From Nitratireductor kimnyeongensis (GTDB taxonomy: Bacteria > Pseudomonadota > Alphaproteobacteria > Rhizobiales > Rhizobiaceae), in assembly GCF_019891395.1 (NCBI RefSeq), contig NZ_CP078143.1:682001-746000 (forward strand): a DNA stretch of 64,000 bases, in the 5' to 3' direction. The number at the start of each line of letters is the position of its first letter. Positions within the stretch are counted from its first letter, which is position 1. Both the position numbers and the translations under genes were made by a program. Under the pieces are notes generated by a model. That model was not told where the DNA came from, did no database searches, and saw only the letters and a program-made list of their open reading frames with translations. Below are positions 26,196 through 34,815 of this stretch, piece by piece.

Positions 26196-27707
26196 TTAAC
26201 CGACCGATGCGGCGCTTGCCTCGTCCGGCAGCGCCGCGGCGAGGATGGATTGTTCGTTGAAATCAGCTCTTTTGATCTCCGCGCTGATGCGCCCTTCGCA
26301 CATCACGAGGATGCGGTCGCAAATGCCCATCACTTCGGGCAATTCGCTGGAAACAACGACAATGGCCATTCCCTCCTCCGCGAGCTGATAGAGAATGTCG
26401 TAGATTTCGGATTTGGCGCCCACATCGATACCGCGCGTCGGTTCGTCGACGAGAAGAACCCGTACACCTTTTTCCGACAGCCAACGGCAGAGAATGACCT
26501 TTTGCTGATTTCCACCGGAGAGGTTGATGATGTCCTGCTTGCGCGAGGGTGTGCGCACCCTCAGTTTCTTCAGAAAGGTCTCGGCGACCTGCCCCTCCTG
26601 GCGCAGATCAAGCACACCAAACCGTGTCAGATGACGGCGCGAAGAGATAAGGATGTTCTCTTCAAGCGAACGGCCCTGGATGATGCCGTCGAACTTGCGA
26701 TCCTCGGAGCACAGAACGACTCCCTTGCGGATCGCCTCCGCCGGCTGACCGGACGCAATCTCCACACCACCGACACGCACATGGCCGCCACCACGCGGAT
26801 CGGCACCGCTGATCAAGCGCAAGAGCTCCGAGCGCCCCGCGCCAATGAGGCCAAAGAACCCGAGTATTTCCCCTTTTCGCGCCTGAAAGGAGGCTGGAAC
26901 GGGCAGCTTCTCGCCATGAACTCCATCCACCTCCAGCTCGACCGCTCCGACGGCACGGGCACGCCATCCCCAGATGTCGCTGATTTCGCGTCCAACCATT
27001 TCGGAGACGATTTGCTCGCGCGTCACCCCTTCGATCGTTTCGTGATGGGCAGCAAGTTTGCCGTCGCGCAAGACTGTGAGACTGTCGCAGAGGCGGAAGA
27101 CTTCGTCCAACCGATGGGAAATGTAGAGAATGACGCGGCCATCCTCCCTCAGCCTGTCGATTAGGGTGAAAAGAATTTCGCTCTCACGAGAGGATAATGA
27201 AGAGGTCGGTTCATCCAGCGCGATGACACGCGCATCGAGCATGACGGCTTTGGCAATTTCAACCATCTGACGTTCGCCGATCGAAAGTTCTGCGACCTTG
27301 CGCGTCGGGTCGACCGCAATACCTGCAAGCTCCAGTTTGCTGCGAACATCCTCATACATGGCACTGAAGCCAATGACGCCACCGGATGCAGGAAACCGAC
27401 CAAGGCAGAGATTTTCAGCAACTGTGAGCCCGGGAACGAGCTGCAATTCCTGATGGATGACCACGACGCCAGCATCGAAGGCATCACGGGTGGACTGATA
27501 GTTCTGTGGTTCGCCGTCTATGCGCACAGTGCCTTCATCGGCAGCTGCGTCGCCGGAAAGAATGCGGATCAGCGTGGATTTCCCCGCGCCGTTCTCGCCC
27601 ATCAGACCATGAACCGCGCCTTTGCGAACGCCAAAAGAAACATCGGAAAGCGCTTTGACGCCGGGATAACTCTTCGAGATGCCGGAGAATTCGAGATAGG
27701 CAGACAT
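26196..27707 (-). CDS. araG: Sugar ABC transporter ATP-binding protein (AraG-like, two ABC domains)
   Basis: This 503-residue CUT2 ATPase has two tandem ABC domains. Domain 1 has GENGAGKST (about 37-45) and LSIGERQM; domain 2 has the degenerate Walker A region GLIGAGRSELLRLISG and LSGGNQQK, followed by LLVDEPTRGIDVGAK. This asymmetry is normal for the RbsA/MglA/AraG class. The frame opens upstream to 27914, but that section overlaps araF as a shadow; the ATG at 27707 gives the standard N-terminus. A stem-loop lies in the 101-bp gap after araF. Confidence 0.92.
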   Translation of the reverse strand: MSAYLEFSGISKSYPGVKALSDVSFGVRKGAVHGLMGENGAGKSTLIRILSGDAAADEGTVRIDGEPQNYQSTRDAFDAGVVVIHQELQLVPGLTVAENLCLGRFPASGGVIGFSAMYEDVRSKLELAGIAVDPTRKVAELSIGERQMVEIAKAVMLDARVIALDEPTSSLSSRESEILFTLIDRLREDGRVILYISHRLDEVFRLCDSLTVLRDGKLAAHHETIEGVTREQIVSEMVGREISDIWGWRARAVGAVELEVDGVHGEKLPVPASFQARKGEILGFFGLIGAGRSELLRLISGADPRGGGHVRVGGVEIASGQPAEAIRKGVVLCSEDRKFDGIIQGRSLEENILISSRRHLTRFGVLDLRQEGQVAETFLKKLRVRTPSRKQDIINLSGGNQQKVILCRWLSEKGVRVLLVDEPTRGIDVGAKSEIYDILYQLAEEGMAIVVVSSELPEVMGICDRILVMCEGRISAEIKRADFNEQSILAAALPDEASAASVG

Positions 27708-27767
27708 GAAGCTGGCTTCCTCCAAAGCGTAGCCAGTGTCGAAACCCGCCGAAGAAGCGGGAGGAGA

Positions 27768-27794
27768 GCAGCCGGCAGATTGCACGCCGGCTGC
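27768..27794 (-). other. Intercistronic stem-loop between araF and araG
   Basis: A perfect nine-base inverted repeat, GCAGCCGGC and GCCGGCTGC, surrounds a nine-base loop. It lies just after the araF stop and has no T-run. Hairpins here commonly protect the binding-protein mRNA or reduce downstream expression, giving excess AraF over AraG/H. Confidence 0.6.
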
Positions 27795-27808
27795 ATGGAA
27801 ACCGCCGG

Positions 27809-28792
27809 CTATTCGATGCCGAGTTCCTTGCGGACATCCTGATAGTTGTCGCGCAGCGCCAAGGCACCGGACGTCAGGATCAGCTTCTCCGGCTCCTTGC
27901 CGTCGACGATCCACTCATACATGTTGAGTGCGGTTTCATAGCCATGGCGTTTCGGCGAGATGATCACGGTTCCGAAGAAACCCGTTGGCTCTGGCTTCTT
28001 GAATTCGTTGATCGCCGAATCTGCACCGCCAATGCCTACACCGATCATGCCATCGGCACCGATCCCCACACCTTCCGCAGCGCGCACCGCGCCAAGGACT
28101 GCTTCATCATTGAGGCCGAAAGCGACCCAATGCTTGATGCCGGCATTCTTGTTCAGAACCACGGTCGCGGCATTGAGAGCAGCCTCGGTGTCTGTACGTG
28201 CCTGCGGCGCGTCGAAGATATTGGCTTCCGGAAAGCCAGCCTCTTTGAGCTTTGCGATCGCACCTTCGACCCGATCGACTGCAGTCGGAAGCTGATCGTA
28301 GGAGACGCGGATTGCACCAACCTCGCTCATATCCCAACCGCGGTCCTTGATCTCCGCAACGATGGCTTCACCAGCCGTCTCACCGATCTTCACTGCCGAG
28401 ATGCCCATATGCGGCACATCGTCAAGGGGCTCGCCATCGGATCCGACCAGCCTGTCATCTACGGTCATCAGCTTGAGGCCATTGGCGGCGGCCTTGGCGA
28501 CAATGCCCGGTCCGAGCTTCACATCGGGCGTGCAGATCACGAAGCCCTGGACGCCCTGGACACCGAGATTATCGATGGCGGACATGACTTTCTCGCCGTC
28601 TTCCGCACCGATTTTGACCAGCGTGAAGCCTTTTTCAGAAGCGGCAATATCAGCAAACTTCCATTCATCCTGAAACCACGGCTCTTCCGGCTGCTTGACC
28701 AGAAAACCGATCTTCACTTCGTCGGCCAACACCGACCCGGCCATAAGCGTGCCGGCAATAGCAGCCATTGCTGCGGCTTTCAAAATACGCAT
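27809..28792 (-). CDS. araF: L-arabinose/galactose-binding periplasmic protein (AraF-like)
   Basis: The 327-residue exported protein has a 23-residue signal peptide ending in LADE. The mature start VKIGFLVKQPEEPWFQDEWKFAD is strikingly close to E. coli AraF, as are GFVICTPDVKLGP and KHWVAFGLNDEAVLGGVRA-like segments. AraF binds L-arabinose and also D-galactose. The downstream dgo genes make D-galactose (or both) the probable ligand. It is first in the operon, directly behind a sigma-70 promoter and operator at 28838-28885. Confidence 0.9.
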   Translation of the reverse strand: MRILKAAAMAAIAGTLMAGSVLADEVKIGFLVKQPEEPWFQDEWKFADIAASEKGFTLVKIGAEDGEKVMSAIDNLGVQGVQGFVICTPDVKLGPGIVAKAAANGLKLMTVDDRLVGSDGEPLDDVPHMGISAVKIGETAGEAIVAEIKDRGWDMSEVGAIRVSYDQLPTAVDRVEGAIAKLKEAGFPEANIFDAPQARTDTEAALNAATVVLNKNAGIKHWVAFGLNDEAVLGAVRAAEGVGIGADGMIGVGIGGADSAINEFKKPEPTGFFGTVIISPKRHGYETALNMYEWIVDGKEPEKLILTSGALALRDNYQDVRKELGIE

Positions 28793-28837
28793 GAGAACCT
28801 CCCTGTTGCTCTGCGACGCCCTCCTGAGAGCGGATGA

Positions 28838-28885
28838 AAATTACGTCTAATTATCATATTAGTCAATTGCATTTGTATGATAAAT
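28838..28885. promoter_or_regulatory. Promoter/operator between araF and the divergent GntR-dgoD operon
   Basis: For araF, minus-strand TTGACT (28866-28861), 17 bases, TAATTT (28843-28838). The spacer overlaps CTAAT-TATCAT-ATTAG (28847-28862), an inverted repeat. A second site, ATTTGTATGATAAAT, is at 28871-28885, and TTATCATA (28851-28858) is matched in reverse by TATGATAA (28876-28883). The AT-rich TATGATA/TATCATA halves resemble operators of FadR-subfamily GntR regulators. Repression of both directions by the adjacent regulator is likely. Confidence 0.6.
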
Positions 28886-28995
28886 AATGCTATTGATTTG
28901 ACAACGAATAAAAGACGGCCATGACTGCCGACAAGAAACCCCTTCGAGGCTTTTCGAAAAGCCGGGGGGCAAGAGAATGTGGAGGCAACAGGAAA

Positions 28996-29733
28996 GTGAC
29001 CGTTTCAGCCATGGATGCTCCGGCGGGCAAGTCGATCCGTCCGCGGGTTCGCCTGTCAGTGGCACAGTCTCTCGCCGAGGGCATTTTGTCGGGAAAATTC
29101 GCGGAAGGCTCGAACCTGCCGCGTGAAAACGATCTTTGCGAAGAATACGGCGTCAGCCGCACGGTCGTCCGCGAGGCGCTGAAAATCCTTCAGGCCAAAG
29201 GTTTGGTTGTGAGCCGTCCGCGCATCGGAACCATCGTGTGTCCCCAGGATGAATGGAATATTCTGGACAACCAAGTCCTTGAATGGATTGGCCCCAATCT
29301 CGACAGGATGGGGCTGGTGGATTGCATTCTGGAGGCGCGCGGCGCGATTGAGCCAATGGCAGCGGAGCTGGCCGCGCGACGGGCCACGATGCAGGAAATC
29401 GCCGATATCGAAGCAGCCTGGCAGGCCATGGCGAAGGCCGGCAACGATGTCGAAGCCTTTATCGCCGCGGACACCGTGTTCCATGAGCTCCTTCTAAAGG
29501 CCAGTCACAACAGAATTTTTCAGCAGTTCGGCGCTCTTATGGATCCTGCTCTGAACTTCATGCTGTCCACCTCGGCTCGTTCGGCCGAAAACCTTGAAGA
29601 ATCGATCGATCAACACGGGGCGCTGGTCGAAGCACTGCGATTGCGCGACAGCGAAGGCGCACGCAAGCTAGCGCTCGCCCTTATTGCCAAGGCCAAGCAC
29701 GATGTGAGTGCCGCCCGATCCGTCAAATCATAA
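28996..29733 (+). CDS. GntR family (FadR/FCD) transcriptional regulator, DgoR-like
   Basis: The regulator has an N-terminal winged helix (LAEGILSGKFAEGSNLPRENDLCEEYGVSRTVVREALKILQAKGLV-type) and a C-terminal all-helical FCD ligand domain whose metal-binding residues include D and H in AADTVFHELLL and the later DQHGALVEAL. It probably represses the galactose/galactonate genes and is relieved by galactonate or a keto-deoxy acid. The GTG at 28996 follows GGAGG by ten bases and gives 245 residues. An ATG at 28921 is in frame but poorly spaced from any ribosome site, and 29011 is another option. dgoD follows 19 bp downstream. Confidence 0.87.
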   Translation: MTVSAMDAPAGKSIRPRVRLSVAQSLAEGILSGKFAEGSNLPRENDLCEEYGVSRTVVREALKILQAKGLVVSRPRIGTIVCPQDEWNILDNQVLEWIGPNLDRMGLVDCILEARGAIEPMAAELAARRATMQEIADIEAAWQAMAKAGNDVEAFIAADTVFHELLLKASHNRIFQQFGALMDPALNFMLSTSARSAENLEESIDQHGALVEALRLRDSEGARKLALALIAKAKHDVSAARSVKS

Positions 29734-29752
29734 CGAAAAAAGACACGTTTTC

Positions 29753-30901
29753 ATGAAGATCACCAAGCTCACCACGTTCCTTGTTCCGCCGCGTTGGCTC
29801 TTTCTCAAGATCGAAACCGATGAAGGGATTTCCGGCTGGGGCGAACCCGTTCTGGAAGGTCACGCGGCAACGCTCGCAGCCAAGATCGAGGAGTTCTCCG
29901 ACTTTCTCATCGGCGCCGATCCCATGCGGATCGAAGACATCTGGCACATGCTCTACCGGAACGGATGCTATCGCGGTGGGCCGGTGCTGATGAGCGCCTT
30001 GTCAGGCATCGACATGGCGCTCTGGGACATAAAGGGGCAATATTACAACGCTCCCGTCCACGACCTCCTGGGCGGTGCCGTCCGCGACAAGATCCGAAGC
30101 TATTGCTGGATCGGCGGCGACCGCCCTTCGGATCTCATTGCCGGCGCAAAAGACCTGATGAAACGTGGATTCAACGCCTGCAAATTCAACGCCTGCGCGG
30201 AAATGCAGATCATCGACAGCTACAAGAAGCTCGATGGCGTCGTCCAGCAATTGTCGGATCTACGCTCCGCCGTCGGGACCGAGATGGATCTCGCTTTTGA
30301 TTTCCACGGCCGCGTTCACGCGCCAGTATCGAAGCAGTTGTTGAAGGAAATCGAGCATCTCAGACCGATATTTATCGAAGACGCGGTCGACTCTGCTCAT
30401 ATCGGCACGCTGGCCGATCTCTCCCGACAAACCTCGATCCCTCTGTGCATCGGCGAGCGGCTGCATTCGCGCTTCGATTTCAAGCCGGTGTTCGAACAAA
30501 GGGCAGCAAGCGTAATCAACCCGGACACCGCGCATGTCGGCGGCATCTCCGAAATGCTGCGCATTGCACACTGGGCCGAAGCCTATGATGTCGCCCTTGC
30601 ACCGCATTGCCCGCTGGGACCGATCGCGCTGGCCGCCTGTTTGCAGGTGGATGCCGTCTGTCACAACGCCTTCATCCAGGAACAGAGTCTCGGCATCCAC
30701 TACAATGCCACGCAGGACATGGCCGACTATCTCGAGCCGGGTCACGGCTTTGAACTGGAAAACGGGTTCCTGAAGATCCCCAAAGGGCCGGGCCTTGGCA
30801 TTCGGGTGAATGAGGAGTTTGTGCGAAAGCAGGCAGAGGTCGGGCATCGCTGGCGCGCGCCGGTGTGGCGGCACGAGGATGGATCAATCGCCGAATGGTA
30901 A
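29753..30901 (+). CDS. dgoD: D-galactonate dehydratase (enolase superfamily)
   Basis: The 382-residue enzyme dehydrates D-galactonate to 2-keto-3-deoxygalactonate. It aligns with E. coli DgoD throughout, with identical catalytic numbering: metal ligands D183, E209 and E235, acid/base H185 and H285 (APHCPLGP), and E310. The conserved IEEP at the second ligand is IEDA here, a mild change. It follows the GntR gene and completes the dgo set across the divergent promoter. The product feeds DgoK and DgoA encoded on the other strand. Confidence 0.94.
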   Translation: MKITKLTTFLVPPRWLFLKIETDEGISGWGEPVLEGHAATLAAKIEEFSDFLIGADPMRIEDIWHMLYRNGCYRGGPVLMSALSGIDMALWDIKGQYYNAPVHDLLGGAVRDKIRSYCWIGGDRPSDLIAGAKDLMKRGFNACKFNACAEMQIIDSYKKLDGVVQQLSDLRSAVGTEMDLAFDFHGRVHAPVSKQLLKEIEHLRPIFIEDAVDSAHIGTLADLSRQTSIPLCIGERLHSRFDFKPVFEQRAASVINPDTAHVGGISEMLRIAHWAEAYDVALAPHCPLGPIALAACLQVDAVCHNAFIQEQSLGIHYNATQDMADYLEPGHGFELENGFLKIPKGPGLGIRVNEEFVRKQAEVGHRWRAPVWRHEDGSIAEW

Positions 30902-30937
30902 CCGGCCGCTCCTGAAACAGACTCGGTAACGGCGTCT

Positions 30938-31744
30938 CTAAAGAACCTTCGAGAGAAACTCCCGGGTCCGCGGTGACTGCGGGTCGGCGATCATCTCGCG
31001 CGGGTTGCCCTGCTCCACGATCACGCCGCCATCCATGAAAATGAGCTGGTCGCCGATTTCGCGGGCAAAGCCGATCTCATGCGTGACCACGACCATGGTC
31101 ATGCCGGCTTCGGCGAGGTCGCGCATCACCTGAAGCACCTCGCCTACAAGCTCGGGATCAAGAGCGGATGTGGGTTCGTCAAACAACAGCACCTTGGGCT
31201 TCATCGCCATGGCACGAGCGATGGCCACGCGCTGTTGCTGCCCGCCCGACAGTTCCCGCGGATACCGGTCGACCTTGTCCGACAGCCCTACGCGGGCAAG
31301 CAGTTCCATAGCCTCGGCTTTCGCCTGGTCGACAGGCAAACGACGCACATGGATGGGCGCTTCAACGAGGTTCTCCATCACCGTCATGTGAGAGAACAGG
31401 TTGAAAGACTGGAACAGCATGCCGATCTCGGCACGCCGCTGGCAAAGTTCGTCATCCTTCACCTCGTGCAGACGGTCACCGCGCAGGTCGTATCCCACGA
31501 AGGCGCCATCGACGAGAAGGATCCCACCGGTGAGCTTTTCCAGATGGTTGATGCAGCGCAAGAACGTGCTTTTTCCGGAACCCGAGGGCCCGATGATGCA
31601 GGCAACCGAGCCAACCGGAACATCGATGTCCACGCCCTTGAGCACTTCAAGCGGGCCGTAGGATTTGCGCACGCCACGGGCGAACACCATGGAGTTCTCC
31701 GGCACACCAAAGCGCGCGCGATTTTCGCCTGGCGTGTTGCTCAT
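30938..31744 (-). CDS. Polar amino acid-type ABC transporter ATP-binding protein (GlnQ/HisP-like)
   Basis: The 268-residue ATPase carries Walker [10 protein letters not shown] near 55, a Q-loop, [14 protein letters not shown] near 165, and Walker [15 protein letters not shown]. It opens with an extra ~18 residues before the family start ([20 protein letters not shown]), so translation from the internal Met is possible. The ATG at 31744 overlaps the permease stop as ATGA. With one permease and one binding protein it makes a PAAT-family importer, normally for polar amino acids or opine-like compounds. Confidence 0.92.
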   Translation of the reverse strand: MSNTPGENRARFGVPENSMVFARGVRKSYGPLEVLKGVDIDVPVGSVACIIGPSGSGKSTFLRCINHLEKLTGGILLVDGAFVGYDLRGDRLHEVKDDELCQRRAEIGMLFQSFNLFSHMTVMENLVEAPIHVRRLPVDQAKAEAMELLARVGLSDKVDRYPRELSGGQQQRVAIARAMAMKPKVLLFDEPTSALDPELVGEVLQVMRDLAEAGMTMVVVTHEIGFAREIGDQLIFMDGGVIVEQGNPREMIADPQSPRTREFLSKVL

Positions 31745-32691
31745 GCTGACAGCTCCCTGCTACGCGATCCAAATGCGTTGCGCAGAACGCGAAGGGCCCA
31801 GGAATCCGCCCGGGTCTCGCTGCGTCCAAAATGACGTTCCAGAAAATGCTGTCCCACCGACATGATGGAGACGACTGCCAGATACCAAAACGCGACCACG
31901 ATAAGCAGCGGGATGGTCTCGAAGGTGCGCGCGTAGATCGACTGCGCCGAATAGAAAAGATCATCGACCGCGATGAAGGTCACGAGCGAAGTCATCTTGA
32001 GAAGGTTGATCGCCTCATTGCCAGTGGGCGGCACAACGAAGCGCATGGCCTGCGGCAGGACGATACGCTTCAGGATGTTGCGATAGGGCATACCAAGGGC
32101 GCTTGCAGCTTCCGACTGCCCGGAAGGCACCGACTTGATGCCGGCGCGGATGATCTCGGCCATGTACCCGGCCTCACAAAGCGACAGGGCCACAACGGCG
32201 GAGAAGAACGGCGTCATGAAATCATTTGTACGGATCGAGAATACCTCGCCGACAAATGGCAGCGTCAGCGAAAATTCGCGCACCAGGAGGGCGAGATTAA
32301 ACCAGAAAATGAGCTGGATCAGCGCCGGGACACCGCGAAAGAACCAGACATATGCCCCTGCGAAACCACGCAGGACGGGGCTCGGAGAAACCCGCATGAC
32401 AGCCACCACCGTGCCGATGATGATGGCCAGCGCCATGATCACCACAGTCAGGATCAGCGTGTTCAGCAGACCCCGCATGATGGAGGGATGGAAGAGGTAG
32501 CCCGCAGCCGTCTCCCACCCAAAGGCGGGATTAACGGCGAATGCACGCAGAATGAAAAACGAGAGCACCAGCGTCAGAGCCGTTCCGATCCAGATGCCAT
32601 AGCTGCGCCGCGGCACAACGACGAGACGGTCGACATCCGCGACCAGGGAGGATGGCTGGGGGCGAGCTTCGCTCGCGTCGACCTTGCTCAT
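31741..32691 (-). CDS. Polar amino acid-type ABC transporter permease (HisM/GlnP-like)
   Basis: The 316-residue permease has a hydrophilic N-terminal extension of about 30 residues and an extra helix ([20 protein letters not shown]) before the usual HisMQ five-helix core. The [27 protein letters not shown] motif and the EAA loop [30 protein letters not shown] are clear. Only one permease gene is present, so it probably works as a homodimer. It follows the binding protein by 38 bp. Confidence 0.92.
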   Translation of the reverse strand: MSKVDASEARPQPSSLVADVDRLVVVPRRSYGIWIGTALTLVLSFFILRAFAVNPAFGWETAAGYLFHPSIMRGLLNTLILTVVIMALAIIIGTVVAVMRVSPSPVLRGFAGAYVWFFRGVPALIQLIFWFNLALLVREFSLTLPFVGEVFSIRTNDFMTPFFSAVVALSLCEAGYMAEIIRAGIKSVPSGQSEAASALGMPYRNILKRIVLPQAMRFVVPPTGNEAINLLKMTSLVTFIAVDDLFYSAQSIYARTFETIPLLIVVAFWYLAVVSIMSVGQHFLERHFGRSETRADSWALRVLRNAFGSRSRELSA

Positions 32692-32729
32692 CGTTTCTCC
32701 AAATTCACTGCAATGACGTTGTGGGCCGA

Positions 32730-33590
32730 TTACTCGGCCCGCAGCGCTTCCATGTCACCGACGAAGTAGGGTTCCTTGATTGCATAGGCACCCATTCCGA
32801 ATTTTTCGAGGATCGACTGGTAGGTGCCGTTCTCGAACAATTCGGAAAGGGCCGAAACCATCATGTCGGCGGTAGGCTTGTCATCCTTGGCGATGGCAAG
32901 ACCAAGCGGCGCAACGTCATAGAGCGTTGGCAGCACAACCAACTGGCCCTTGCTTGTCACCTCGAAATAGCTGGAAGCGGTGGCATCGTCCATCCGTGCA
33001 TCAACGCGGTCGGCAAGCACCGCCTGAATGATGTCGGTTGAGGAATTGAACACCGATTTGTCGATCGGCTCCAGCCCCTTCTCGGTACATTCCGCAGTCA
33101 GCTTGTCGACCAGAAAGTCGGAGGCGCTGCCAGCCGAAACGCCTACGCGCTTGCCACAGAGCGGCTGCTCTCCGGTGAATTCATCCTGCTTTTCCGGTGA
33201 TGTGGAAGCGGCGATGCCAGCTTTGATGAACATCACGAAATCGACCTGTTTCAAACGATCCGGATTGGCCGAAAAGGTTTCCCAGGCAATCTTGAAGCGG
33301 CCGGCAGCAAGCCCCGGGATCATCGAGGGGAACGGGGTGCGCTGGACGTCAAGCTCGGCATCCACAAGCTTGGCGACTTCGCCTGCGAGTTCAATGATGA
33401 TGCCGGTCGGCTTGCCGTCAGCATCGAGATATTCGAACGGCGCGAAGTCGATCGTGTTTGCGACCGTCAGCTTGCCCGACTCTTCGACCTCAGGCGATTT
33501 CGTGACATCCGCGGCCATCGCCGAAGAGCTCCAGCCACCGATCATCGCGGCAAGGCCGAGCCCCGTCCATCGCGCCAAACATGTGTTCAT
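32730..33590 (-). CDS. ABC transporter substrate-binding protein (SBP family 3)
   Basis: The 286-residue exported protein has a signal peptide of about 26 residues (cleavage after AMA). The mature domain shows the family-3 pattern: GKLTVANTIDFAPFEYLDADGKPTGIIIELAGEVAKLVD, then GKRVGVSAGSASD near 150 and GLAIAKDDK near 235. Such proteins bind amino acids or small polar solutes. An upstream oxygenase gene (110-bp gap) is co-directional. Together with the divergent nucleoside hydrolase this points to a nitrogenous ligand, but the ligand is unknown. Confidence 0.9.
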   Translation of the reverse strand: MNTCLARWTGLGLAAMIGGWSSSAMAADVTKSPEVEESGKLTVANTIDFAPFEYLDADGKPTGIIIELAGEVAKLVDAELDVQRTPFPSMIPGLAAGRFKIAWETFSANPDRLKQVDFVMFIKAGIAASTSPEKQDEFTGEQPLCGKRVGVSAGSASDFLVDKLTAECTEKGLEPIDKSVFNSSTDIIQAVLADRVDARMDDATASSYFEVTSKGQLVVLPTLYDVAPLGLAIAKDDKPTADMMVSALSELFENGTYQSILEKFGMGAYAIKEPYFVGDMEALRAE

Positions 33591-33700
33591 ACCCGTTCTC
33601 CTCTGGATTCATTCTTATATGCCGAAGCCCGGCTGCATAACCCTTTGCAAAACGGCCCCGGGTTCCCGCGGGATCATCAAGGCCGCATCCACCCCGCCTA

Positions 33701-34717
33701 TCAGCCAGCGGCGCTTTCCTGCGCGGCCTTCTTTTTGCGGTAATGGTAGTTCTTGTCGATCCGCTCCATCAGGTAATCGCCATAAAGCACCGGCTCGTAC
33801 TTTGGTTTCGCATCGTCCACAACACAGGCAGGCAACGCTTCAATCTGCGCTTCCATCGACGGATCGAAGAAGAATGGCTGTGAATAGCGCTCGCGGCCCG
33901 AACGGTTGATCACGCGATGCGGCGTGGAGACAAAAACATCATTCGACCAGCGGGCGAGAATGTCGCCGACATTCATGACAAAGGAGTTGGGGATCGGTGG
34001 CGCCGGTACCCAATCGCCAGCCTTGTTCTTCACTTCGAGACCGCCCACGTCATCCTGAGCGAGCAGCGTGATGAACCCGTAATCGGTGTGTGGGGCAGAA
34101 CCGAAAAGGCCCTCTTCCGCCTTCTGTGTCGGGTAGTGAAGAAGCCTCAGAAATGTCGTCGGGTCTTCAAAATGCGCGTTCAGTTCGTCTGGCGAAAGCC
34201 CCAGCGAAATGGAGATGGCGGCGACCATCTTGCGTGCCAGCGTGCTCATCTGGTCCACATAGCGCTCGATGGTTTCACGGAACTCCGGCAACAGCGCAGC
34301 GTCCGGCCACTGGTTCGGGCCCTGCAGCGGCTTCTCGGCCAGCGCCCGCGGGTCATCTGCCTCCACTTCGTGCATGAAGAAGATCGATTCGCTCTGATTG
34401 GGCTTGCTGACGGTGGCCACGGACGACGTAACGATCGTGGAACCGGCAAACGGCAGGTAACCTCGGAAGTTCTTGTCGATCCGCAGCTTCAGCTTCTCAT
34501 CTTCCGGAAGAGCGAAGAACTGCTTGCTGGCCTCACGGACGGCTTCAATGTCGGATTGGGGAATCTGATGGCCGACGATATAGAGAAATCCAATATTCTC
34601 AAGATAACCGCGAAGCGTTGAAGCAACCGCGCGCACCGCCTCCTCATCACAGCCATACAGACCAGAAACGTCGAGAACAGGAATTTCGGAAAACTCGCCG
34701 CGTGCACTCATTGACAT
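33701..34717 (-). CDS. 2-oxoglutarate/Fe(II)-dependent oxygenase, isopenicillin-N-synthase family
   Basis: The 338-residue dioxygenase has the DIOX_N region (IPVLDVSGLYG...IGFLYIVGHQIP) and a double-stranded beta-helix with the facial triad H210, D212 (PHTDYG) and H267. The 2OG-binding R277-x-S279 follows (RYS). The family hydroxylates or desaturates small molecules; bacterial members include pyrimidine and xanthine hydroxylase-like enzymes. The frame extends upstream to 34825, but the ATG at 34717 (or 34711) gives the family N-terminus. It is transcribed away from a palindromic operator at 34744-34757 and leads the transporter operon. Confidence 0.88.
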   Translation of the reverse strand: MSMSARGEFSEIPVLDVSGLYGCDEEAVRAVASTLRGYLENIGFLYIVGHQIPQSDIEAVREASKQFFALPEDEKLKLRIDKNFRGYLPFAGSTIVTSSVATVSKPNQSESIFFMHEVEADDPRALAEKPLQGPNQWPDAALLPEFRETIERYVDQMSTLARKMVAAISISLGLSPDELNAHFEDPTTFLRLLHYPTQKAEEGLFGSAPHTDYGFITLLAQDDVGGLEVKNKAGDWVPAPPIPNSFVMNVGDILARWSNDVFVSTPHRVINRSGRERYSQPFFFDPSMEAQIEALPACVVDDAKPKYEPVLYGDYLMERIDKNYHYRKKKAAQESAAG

Positions 34718-34743
34718 GACCACCGTCCCAGCTTGAACATACC

Positions 34744-34757
34744 ATACAGTACTGTAT
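34744..34757. promoter_or_regulatory. Perfect palindrome in the oxygenase/nucleoside-hydrolase intergenic region
   Basis: ATACAGTACTGTAT is a perfect 14-base palindrome placed 27 bases from the oxygenase ATG and 59 bases from the nucleoside hydrolase ATG. A TetR-family gene lies at the end of the hydrolase transcript, and TetR proteins bind such short uninterrupted palindromes. It probably controls both directions. Confidence 0.6.
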
Positions 34758-34815
34758 TTATGCATATCAGATTGTGGTCGGCAATAGCCGAAGCAGACGG
34801 AATTGGACAACCAGC

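Noticed and set aside
26250..27164. Plus-strand open frame of about 300 codons antisense to the AraG-like ATPase
   Set aside because: The minus strand encodes two complete ABC domains with all motifs; the plus frame reads as a codon-bias shadow.
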